A stretch of DNA of 34,549 bases from an uncultured bacterium (lineage in GTDB: Bacteria; Patescibacteriota; Minisyncoccia; Minisyncoccales; UBA5738), in NCBI GenBank assembly GCA_903847095.1, contig CAINCQ010000002.1:1-34549 (forward strand). Direction: 5' to 3'. The translations under genes were made by a program, and so were the position numbers. Position 1 is the stretch's first letter. The number at the start of each line of letters is the position of its first letter. This document shows positions 1 to 7,700 of this stretch, piece by piece. The notes beneath the pieces are model-generated. The model had not been told where the DNA came from. It made no database searches and was given only the letters and a program-made list of their open reading frames with translations.

Positions 1-294
1 CAATGGCCGTTACAATGGGTTGCAATATCGAGAGGTGGAGCAAATCCCATCAAAAACGGCCCCAGTTCGGATTGAGGTCTGCAACTCGACCTCATGAAGC
101 CGGAATCGCTAGTAAACGTGAATCAGCTACGTCACGTTGAATATGTTCCTGAGCCTTGTACTCACCGCCCGTCACGCCAAGCGAGCTGGGGACAGCCGAA
201 GTGCCCCGCGAGGGGAGCTAAGCTGGATTCAGTAAGAGGGGCGAAGTCGTAACAAGGCACGGGTAGGGGAACCTGCTCGTGGATCAATTAATTT
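1..294 (+). rRNA. rrs: 16S ribosomal RNA, 3' partial
   Basis: Conserved blocks GGAATCGCTAGTAA, CTTGTACTCACCGCCCGTC, GAAGTCGTAACAAGG and helix 45 GGGGAACCTGC...GGATCA; 5' end cut by window edge; 3' end estimated. Confidence 0.95.
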
Positions 295-430
295 ATTTTT
301 TGAGTGTCGGCTATAGTTGAGGAGTGAGAATTCTCTTCTTGACAATAAGACGCTGATCAATCCGTCTTTAAAGATTGGTCAATATAGTAGTTCGGGACGA
401 CTTCAAGTAATCCTTTGTGGCTTTCAAAAA

Positions 431-457
431 AACACCCGTGTTCCGGGCGTTTTTTTG
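431..457 (+). terminator. Intrinsic terminator downstream of 16S
   Basis: CACCCG-tgttc-CGGGCG stem (one A:C mismatch) followed by TTTTTTT. Confidence 0.7.
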
Positions 458-630
458 TTTTTAAATCGTATTATGAGGTTTTAACCTTGTTTTTTTTAAA
501 TCATTGACTTTTTGAAAAATATGTTTATCCTAAGATAAGCCAAGGAGGCAGGATCATCGGTAAAAAAATAATAATCGGCCATACCTATACGCTGCGCAAG
601 AATTGCGAAGCGGAGCTGACTTCAAGTCTC

Positions 631-831
631 GTGCAAAGAAGCGAAAGAAGGTTGAGTCTCGAAAAAGGAAGAAAGTTTAAGGTGGACGCGATCGGGGATG
701 AGCGCACGGTTGGAAAGGATTGCCATTGCCGGTTGATATTCGACGTCATCGGTTATTATTTCCCGCCAGACGGAAAAAATCCGATCCGGGTGAGGGTAAT
801 GAGCGAAACGTTCGGTGAGGCCGTTAAATGA
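631..831 (+). CDS. Small hypothetical protein; reading frame is open upstream to an AAGGAGG at 542-548, so the real start may be near 553-568
   Basis: Open frame; upstream TTGACT-16-TATCCT promoter-like sequence and SD; TGA stop embedded in a terminator stem. Confidence 0.5.
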   Translation: MQRSERRLSLEKGRKFKVDAIGDERTVGKDCHCRLIFDVIGYYFPPDGKNPIRVRVMSETFGEAVK

Positions 832-853
832 GGATCAAACCTCATTTTTTTGT
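828..853 (+). terminator. Intrinsic terminator overlapping stop codon
   Basis: ATGAGG-atcaaa-CCTCAT-TTTTTT. Confidence 0.8.
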
Positions 854-978
854 TGAACAAAAATCAGGCAAATTTCTTTAGTCAAAAACCCCAATTGTTT
901 TTGTCTGAATAATCCGCGGTTTTTTGCCGCGAAATCAAGAGCGATTTGTTTAACAAAAAAGGGCGGTTGTTCCGTCCT

Positions 979-1221
979 TTATCCGGCCAGTTTTTCGGCC
1001 AGGTTGTTATATCGCGCGAACAGCGATTCGGTGTTTGAATTTACCGCCACTTCGTTTTTTTTGTCGAAAAGCAGATCGCCGGCCTCCACCATTAAATCGA
1101 TGGCCGTTTCCCGGCTTTCCTCCGTTTCTTCGTTCCAGGAGCTTTCCGCTTTGTCGATCAGGCGGGCGACTATCGTTATTACGTCATTCTCATTCATACC
1201 GGTCAAGGAATTTCCTAACAC
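979..1221 (-). CDS. Small acidic hypothetical protein (start probably ATG near 1198)
   Basis: Complete ORF MNENDVITIVARLIDKAESSWNEETEESRETAIDLMVEAGDLLF...; a minus-strand terminator-like hairpin plus T tract lies at ~953-978. Confidence 0.5.
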   Translation of the reverse strand: MLGNSLTGMNENDVITIVARLIDKAESSWNEETEESRETAIDLMVEAGDLLFDKKNEVAVNSNTESLFARYNNLAEKLAG

Positions 1222-1279
1222 CTTATTCCATTTTTGGCAAGTTTTTTGATCGGATAAACAGCTTTTTATCTAAATTAAT

Positions 1280-1308
1280 ATTGACAAATAAATACTTATA
1301 GTTTATTA
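1280..1308 (+). promoter_or_regulatory. Sigma70-type promoter of the 1330 gene
   Basis: TTGACA-17-TATTAT followed by a short leader with AGAGGCG before ATG 1330. Confidence 0.7.
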
Positions 1309-1329
1309 TAATCACAAGAGGCGATTTAA

Positions 1330-1665
1330 ATGTGGAAAGAGCAAGACTTGGAGTATTTCCTTAAAATGTCCCGGCACGGGCTTGAAGTGGCTCAGGAAGA
1401 AGCCGGTGAAAAAAAATTTTCGGACTCGCTCGCGTTGACCGCCCGGGAATCGGGTAGCCAAGGTATTCAAGCTCTTCTGATGATTTTCAAAGTTTTTGAA
1501 TGTAGCTTCGAAGAAGCGCGGTACTTCGCCGAGCAAAGCGAGATATATTACAATAAGGCCAAAACAGGCGGAGAAAAGCAATCGGCCATGTATGGCAATT
1601 TGGCCATTGCCTATGGTGTTCAGGCGCTTATTAAGTATTTCGAACACAAAAAGCGAACAGGTTAA
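1330..1665 (+). CDS. Small helical hypothetical protein (111 aa)
   Basis: Promoter, SD AGAGG, ATG start; TAA stop sits in the loop of terminator GAACAGG-TTAA-CCTGTTC-T8. Confidence 0.7.
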   Translation: MWKEQDLEYFLKMSRHGLEVAQEEAGEKKFSDSLALTARESGSQGIQALLMIFKVFECSFEEARYFAEQSEIYYNKAKTGGEKQSAMYGNLAIAYGVQALIKYFEHKKRTG

Positions 1666-1680
1666 CCTGTTCTTTTTTTT
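1655..1680 (+). terminator. Intrinsic terminator with stop codon in loop
   Basis: GAACAGGTTAACCTGTTCTTTTTTTT. Confidence 0.85.
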
Positions 1681-1707
1681 GGTCATGGATCTTTCCGGCG
1701 ACGCTAC

Positions 1708-1735
1708 TTGACAGGCGGGATATCTTTTCTATACT
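1708..1735 (+). promoter_or_regulatory. Strong sigma70-type promoter of ncRNA candidate
   Basis: TTGACA (1708-1713), 16-nt spacer, TATACT (1730-1735). Confidence 0.75.
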
Positions 1736-1741
1736 GAGATT

Positions 1742-2012
1742 GGGACCGCTGGTATGTGCAGATGACCGAAGCTACGTGCTAATGACCGATGGTAATATTT
1801 CGCGCAACGCGGAATTAAACTAGCCAGAGGCTCCTAAGCGGCCTGATGGAGATTGACGGAGTCCGCCAGAAATGGCCTTCTCTATAGTGTAACCCGGGCG
1901 GGCTTGCTCGCGCCACCAGGGTTTTCGCACCGCTGATCGAGGGATACCTGCCAGGAACGTGCAACTTCAAACCCGGTTGCGCAAACGATTATCCATAATT
2001 GTTCTTGGTCCA
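1742..2012 (+). ncRNA. Unidentified structured non-coding RNA candidate (~270 nt)
   Basis: Starts about 7 nt after TATACT; no convincing plus-strand ORF; many hairpins; 5' GGACC can pair with 3' GGTCC (2007-2011); T-rich tract follows at ~2028. Confidence 0.6.
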
Positions 2013-2147
2013 TTCTCCATCATTATATTTTTTTCCTATTCATAGCTCATTCTTTCGGGTTTTTAAGCCAGGCGCCGATTTATCAAGGCGCTTTTCTTTT
2101 TGCGTTGATGGTTGACAAAAGGTATTTTTTATGATTAAATTAACGCG

Positions 2148-2648
2148 GTGATTATAGTGGGACAGTATATTATTGAAGTATTCGTGGTTTTGGTAAGGTT
2201 TGTGGTTTTTCTCGCTTTCCTGGCCATGCTTCACAGTATTTTCGGTAACTATCTGATAGCACGGTACGTTCTGTCGCTTTATCACAAGAAAAACGGGGAA
2301 AGAATGATTCCCGTGGAAACCGTTTTTTCCGGGAAGCCGGGTTATGTCAACGACGCAAAAAAACCAGGCGAGCAATTTACCCGGGAATTTTACCGGATAC
2401 CGATTTTCATGGGAGTTAACGGCGCTTGCAGCAAGGCCGCGCAAATATACCGCCGCTATCGGCAATTCCATGGCGCGACCTTGGTTAGTCTGTCCGACCT
2501 TGGCGAAGCGGACGAAGGCATAAAGAAGCGTCTTCAGCACGCGATGATCGATCATGAACTTGATGGCTTGGCCATCGATGCGTGGATCTTTGAGCTAAGG
2601 GAGGAGCGGATCAACCGCCGGAACTGGCTGTGGCGCATCTTTAATTAA
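2148..2648 (+). CDS. Hypothetical protein with N-terminal transmembrane segment (GTG start)
   Basis: ORF MIIVGQYIIEVFVVLVRFVVFLAFLAML...; TTGACA at 2112-2117; terminator ATGGGG-aacaaa-CCCCAT-T7 right after the stop. Confidence 0.7.
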   Translation: MIIVGQYIIEVFVVLVRFVVFLAFLAMLHSIFGNYLIARYVLSLYHKKNGERMIPVETVFSGKPGYVNDAKKPGEQFTREFYRIPIFMGVNGACSKAAQIYRRYRQFHGATLVSLSDLGEADEGIKKRLQHAMIDHELDGLAIDAWIFELREERINRRNWLWRIFN

Positions 2649-2673
2649 TGGGGAACAAACCCCATTTTTTTGC
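2649..2673 (+). terminator. Intrinsic terminator
   Basis: ATGGGGAACAAACCCCATTTTTTT. Confidence 0.85.
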
Positions 2674-2718
2674 GGCCGCAGTTTTCATTTGATACAATAG
2701 ACCTAACAGATAAAACGT

Positions 2719-3300
2719 ATGAATAATAATCCCGGTCCGATCCCCAAAAAGGTGGATGATTTTTTAAGGCAGTCTGACGCTAAATTCGAATTGGTTAGGC
2801 ATAAAAAGGTTTATACGGCTTACGACAAGGCCGCTACTTTAAAGATCAAACCGTCGGCCGTAGGAAAGGTGTTGGTGATGAAGGTGGAAAATGAACCGGT
2901 GATCGTTATTGTCGGGGCCGATAAAAACCTTGATATCGAAAAGATCAAAAAAACACTGAAAGCGAAAAAGATCGATTTCGTGTCCGAAATAGCGATCAAG
3001 GAAAAATTCAAAGGTATCGACGCGGGGGCCATTCCGCCTTTCGGCGTTGTTTGGAAAGTGAAAGTCTTGGCGGACAAAGGATTGCTGGCCCAGCCAAAGA
3101 TCATTCTTTCGGCCGGGAAGTACGAGTGGTCGGTTCGGCTTACGCCCGCCGCGTTCAAAAAAATTTCACCGGACCTGGTTACCGGATTTTTCTCCAAAGC
3201 CAAGGAAAAGAAAGCTAAACCGAAAAAGAAACCCGCCAAGAAACCGGCAATCGGAAAAAAAGCCGGGAAACCGGCCCCAAAGACCCATAAGAAAAAATGA
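2719..3300 (+). CDS. YbaK/EbsC-like aminoacyl-tRNA deacylase domain with Lys/Pro-rich basic C-terminal tail
   Basis: YbaK-like core (VYTAYDKAATLKIKPSAVGKVLVMKVENEPVIVIVGADKNLDIEKIKK... GAIPPFGV) followed by KAKPKKKPAKKPAIGKKAGKPAPKTHKKK. Confidence 0.8.
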   Translation: MNNNPGPIPKKVDDFLRQSDAKFELVRHKKVYTAYDKAATLKIKPSAVGKVLVMKVENEPVIVIVGADKNLDIEKIKKTLKAKKIDFVSEIAIKEKFKGIDAGAIPPFGVVWKVKVLADKGLLAQPKIILSAGKYEWSVRLTPAAFKKISPDLVTGFFSKAKEKKAKPKKKPAKKPAIGKKAGKPAPKTHKKK

Positions 3301-3878
3301 TCTATTACAAGTTTGTCGCTTCGTTTAAAAAAAAGACAGCCAAAAAAATGGCCGAGGATTGCTCCGGGTTTATAAAACCCAAATCCAAATTTCTTGATCT
3401 TGGCTGCGGTTCCGGAATCGTATCCCGGGAGTTTAAGGAGAAATTCGATCTGGATCTTATTGGCGTCGATATCGTCGATAATCTGGCTGTTGAGATGGAA
3501 TTGAAGCTAATTGACGGCAAGACCCTTCCTTTTGATGACGGGTCTTTTGACGCCGTTCTGATCAGTTATGTTTTGCACCACGCCGACGAGCCGGTCCGTT
3601 TATTGAAAGAAGCCAAAAGGGTAGTTAAGGCTGGCGGGAAAGTGATCGTTTTTGAGGATCTTTATAAAGGTATTCTGGCCAAAATAATCTGTAAGATCCA
3701 TGGATCGACCTATGGTTTTTTATTCGAGCATCATGGAGGGAAAGAGCGGATCAATTTTAAAAACCAAAAACAATGGGAGGAAATATTCCGAATGTTGGGT
3801 TTTAAGCTGGTTTATGGCTTACGCGTATCGGCCAATATCCACCCGGTGGAAAAGCGGATGTTTGTCCTGGAAAAATAA
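3297..3878 (+). CDS. Class I SAM-dependent methyltransferase
   Basis: Motif I FLDLGCGSGIVSREF, ISYVLHHADEPVRLLKEAKRVVKAGGKVIVFED; ATGA overlap with the preceding gene. Confidence 0.88.
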   Translation: MIYYKFVASFKKKTAKKMAEDCSGFIKPKSKFLDLGCGSGIVSREFKEKFDLDLIGVDIVDNLAVEMELKLIDGKTLPFDDGSFDAVLISYVLHHADEPVRLLKEAKRVVKAGGKVIVFEDLYKGILAKIICKIHGSTYGFLFEHHGGKERINFKNQKQWEEIFRMLGFKLVYGLRVSANIHPVEKRMFVLEK

Positions 3879-3944
3879 CGGCCGGAGAGGTTGCAAAATC
3901 GACCGAATAGTGTAAAATCTGAATGTGCAGTTTTTGAGCGTGTA

Positions 3945-3975
3945 GCGTAGCTAAGTGGCATAACGCCGTCCTGAT
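3945..3975 (+). pseudogene. tRNA-Ile 5'-half fragment (ends at anticodon)
   Basis: GCGTAGCTAAGTGGCATAACGCCGTCCTGAT nearly matches the 5' half of the intact tRNA at 4008; the acceptor strand does not match. Confidence 0.75.
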
Positions 3976-4007
3976 GAAATAATTTTACAATTTAATAGTT
4001 TTTTGGT

Positions 4008-4082
4008 GGGCGCGTAGTTAAGTGGCATAACGCCGTCCTGATAAGACGGAGGCCGAAGGTCCGATTCCTTCCGCGCCCACCA
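4008..4082 (+). tRNA. tRNA-Ile (GAU), CCA encoded
   Basis: GGGCGCG/CGCGCCC acceptor; anticodon arm CCGTC-CTGATAA-GACGG; T arm GAAGG-TCCGATT-CCTTC; 3' ACCA. Confidence 0.9.
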
Positions 4083-4131
4083 AAAAAACTAATAATCTGT
4101 AGGTAAATTTATTTCCGTTCTTGAAGAACGA

Positions 4132-4216
4132 AAGACGGAGGCCGAAGGTCCGTATTTGAGCGATAGCGAAAATCAAGGTTTTGCGTAGCAGGTTCTTATT
4201 CCTTCCGCGCCCACCA
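4132..4216 (+). pseudogene. tRNA-Ile 3'-half copy interrupted by ~45 bp
   Basis: AAGACGGAGGCCGAAGGTCCG (4132-4152) + 45 bp + ATTCCTTCCGCGCCCACCA (4198-4216) reproduce the tRNA 3' half. Confidence 0.75.
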
Positions 4217-4259
4217 AATACCCAAAATCTACGCAAGTTTTTTCTGCCTTGAGGGCAGA

Positions 4260-4288
4260 AAGACGGAGGACAAAAGCTTGATTCCTTA
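4260..4288 (+). pseudogene. Degenerate tRNA-Ile 3' fragment
   Basis: AAGACGGAGGacaaaagctTGATTCCTT, partial match to the same tRNA region. Confidence 0.5.
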
Positions 4289-4469
4289 GAAAAAAACAAA
4301 GCGGGCGATATCCGCCGCCGGGCAGATAGGGATCGGCTGGTTTTGGAGTGGGATGTATCGCGGCGATAACGGTAATATTTAGCTTTCTCGATCGATGTTA
4401 TTTTCCGGGCCGGAACTTCAAGCGGTTTTGCCTAAAATCTTAGGTGAACGCGGGGCGGGGGAGTAACTG

Positions 4470-4493
4470 AAGCCGGCTGGGGCCGGTTTTTTT
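4470..4493 (+). terminator. Intrinsic terminator
   Basis: CCGGC-tggg-GCCGG-TTTTTTT. Confidence 0.7.
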
Positions 4494-4726
4494 GCGTTCG
4501 TCGGAAACTCGTCTTGCCTTCAAGCCGCCGCGAATTATTCATACCGGGTGGCGCGTTTTTTGGGGAGTGGCGGGCCGAGAAAAATCCTTTTAAAAAAAGG
4601 TAATTTTAGGCTTGGATTATCCACAGTTTGATGGTTTCATCAAGCGCTTTTTTCTAGTATAATAAACGCATAGGCCTAAGAAGGTCGAGTTTGTTGTAAT
4701 AGGAACAAAAAAGCCCAAAAAAAAGA

Positions 4727-7700
4727 ATGGTTCGGCGGCATTTAAAGATCGTTAAAGCGGGATTAACAGCAGCGTTTTTTTTGTTGCTTTTTTGGGTTGT
4801 AGGCGGACAAAACCTTATCACTCTGGCCGAAGATATTACGCCGTCTGGCAACGAGGCTGTCACGGAAAATCCGGTTTCAGCGGGGCAAGCGGTTAGCGGG
4901 GAAGTTAAAAGCGATCCGGCTCCGGCTCAAGATGTCGTTTTGCCGGAAGCCGCCGGTTTGCCGGCCGCGGTGGCCGGGGCAACTACGGAAAATCCCGAGC
5001 CCGACGCGCAGCCGAAAGACCAAGGCACAACGCCGGCAGAAGCAACTCCAACGAAAACAACTCCGGAGACGGATACCGTTCCGCCGGCCGAAGATGCCGG
5101 AAGCGAACAACCGCCGGCCCCAACGGTTCCGGAAAAAACTTCGGATGCGGTGCCGGAAACAACTCCGGCGGTAAACGTGCCCTCGGATGATGCGTCCAGT
5201 CCGAAAATTTCCGATTCTCCGGCTCAACAGCCCGCGACGGAAAAATCTTTGGAAGCTCCGGCTTCGGAACCGGACGCGCCAGGAAATGGAGCGCAAAAAA
5301 GCAAGGAAGCGCCTCTTCTTAATTTGTCAAAAAATGAAGACCAGGAGGTCATAATTTTGCCCTCCGCCATCGACGATAACCCGGCGACCGGCGCCGGAGA
5401 ATGGGAGAACTTTGGCGCGGCTTTCAATCATGATCTGGCGGATAACGCGACCCCCGGGGATTTTAACGAAAACAATTCCGCTTATTTAAAGATCGGGGCC
5501 GGTGATTCCGGGAAGCTCAAGACGATCACTTTTACCAAATTCGGATTATCCGGCAGTCAAGTGATCACCAATCTTCAGTTGCGCGCCTCGCTGGCGGTTT
5601 TGGCTCCGGTCAACAACAGCGGTGCGCAAATCCAGGTTGAAATGAATCCGGGTACCGGCAATAGCGATTCCTGGATATCGCTGGGGGAGATTCCGGCCGA
5701 CAAGGAGATTTCCAACGCCGCCAACGGCGGTTTTTTCCTGTTCTCAATGCCTCTGCCGGAGAGTTTAAGTGATCTTGAAAAAGCCAAAATACGTTTCAGC
5801 TATCAATCGCGGGAAAACGAACAGGTGGCGATTTATCTAGACTCGGTTTGGCTGGAAGCGGTTTGTCAAGCCTTTATCGGACCTAAATTAACGGATATTC
5901 TGCTTAAGTACCCGGTAGTAGACGAAAAGATACCGGTGGAAAATTTAATCCCCAAAAATCCCCTGCCGGTGCCCTTGGCCGGGGAATTGAGGTTTTTTCC
6001 GACGGCGTTGGATAATGAGCCGGTAAACAAATCTTTGGGCTGGCAGAATTCGGAAGCGGCTTTCAAGCGGGATCTTTCGGAAATTTCCGCAACGTCCGAT
6101 TTTAACCAGGACAATTCGGCCACCCTTCAGTTCGATAAAGATGGCACCGCCGGGCAGTCCAAAGCGGTCACGTTCACTGTTTTTGATGGCATTCGGGATG
6201 TCGCGGATAAAACCATTACCAATTTGCAGTTGCGCGCCTCGCTGGCGGCAATGGCCGGAAAAAACGAGGGCGGCAATGGCCAGATCGAAGTTGATTATCT
6301 GTCGGGTAAGGAGGGCGCATCGTGGATATCTTTAGGTTCCATTCCGGTTGGCGAGGGAATTTCCAACGCCGCCAACGGCGGTTTTTTCCTGTTTTCCTTG
6401 CCGCTGCCGGAAAACTCCGGCGACCTGGCGGCTGCCAAAGCGCGCTTCAGTTTCAAACCGCAAATTGGCGCGCAGGGGACGGTTTATCTTGACGCGCTGT
6501 GGCTGGAAGCAACTTACGAACCGCTTCCGACCAAAGAGGAAGTAATTGATGAAAAGAGGCAAAAGATATTGGATCGATTCTTCAAAAATAACGAAAATCC
6601 CACTTTTGTGTTCGCCAGCCTCGAAGATAAGAAGAATTTTTTCCAAAAGATTTTTTCCTGGGCAAAAGGCGAAAAAAAAGAAGTAACCGCCAAGCTGATA
6701 AATCCGCGCGAGGAAGAAACCGGCAACGGGATAACGATCGACGGCCAGACGGTAAAAATCGATAATTTAGACGCGCGCCAATTCCGCCCCGGCCGGTACA
6801 AGATAAAAATTTCGGTTAAAGAGGGCGACCAAGCGACGGAAGAGGAGCAGGAATTCGAATGGGGCGTATTGACGGTAAACAGCGATAAATCCATTTATAA
6901 AATTGGCGATACCGCTCAAATCGCTCTTGGCGTTTTGAATAAATACGGCCATACGGTTTGCGATGCCCAGGTTGTTTTATCGATAACCGACCCGGGCGGA
7001 AATACCACCTATCCGGAGGTGGCCTTCAGCGATGATTGCGAAATAGGCAACATAACCAACAAACCCGATTATACCGCCTCCTTTGCCACTGCGGCGGCCG
7101 GGACTTATAAGATCGACGTTATTGCCACTACCCCGGAAAGCACGCAAGAAATCACCGATTCTTTCGAGGTTAAGGATAGCGTTGATTTTGACGTATCGAG
7201 AACCGGGCCGACGCGCATTAATCCGACCGCCGAATATCAAATGCGGCTCAGGGTCGTAGCCAATAAGGATTATGCCGGTAAAATAATCGATTACGTGCCG
7301 GTGGATTTTGAGATCAATGCGCCGTCCGGTAACGATAATGCCTCAACGACGGTCGAGATTGACGGCAACCTGAAGAAAATATCCTGGGACGCGGATCTGA
7401 AAACCGGCCAGGTCTATAATTTTGGCTACACTTTTAAGGCGCCGGAGATCAGCCCTTATATTTTCCTGCTTGGGCCGTTGCGGATCGGAGATTTTTCCGA
7501 ACTGCGGCAATGGCAGATCGCATCCGATGCGGTTTATTATTCGGTTTCCAGCACCAACTGGGATGCCGATGGCGTTACTTGGTCTTTGAGTTCGGGCGGT
7601 TCGTCGACCAGCGCTCACCCCATCGCGGGCGATACCGCGATCGTTGAATTGGGCCACGCGGTTGTGGTAAACGCGAACGCGGCTTGCGCAACGTTAACTT

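Noticed and set aside
287-430. An intron displacing the 16S tail so that CCTCC lies downstream
   Set aside because: No CCTCCTT-like continuation was found before the terminator at 431.
2040-2555. 171-aa minus-strand ORF overlapping the 2148-2648 gene
   Set aside because: The plus-strand gene has promoter, TM pattern and terminator; the minus ORF has no supporting signals.
3945-4216. Split or intron-containing second tRNA-Ile (5' fragment plus interrupted 3' fragment)
   Set aside because: The 5' fragment acceptor strand TGTAGCG does not pair with CGCGCCC; decayed fragments are more likely.
4018-4299. Minus-strand ORF MFFSKESSF...VGAEGIGPSASVLSGRRYAT
   Set aside because: Antisense translation of the tRNA-Ile and its fragments; a typical spurious ORF.
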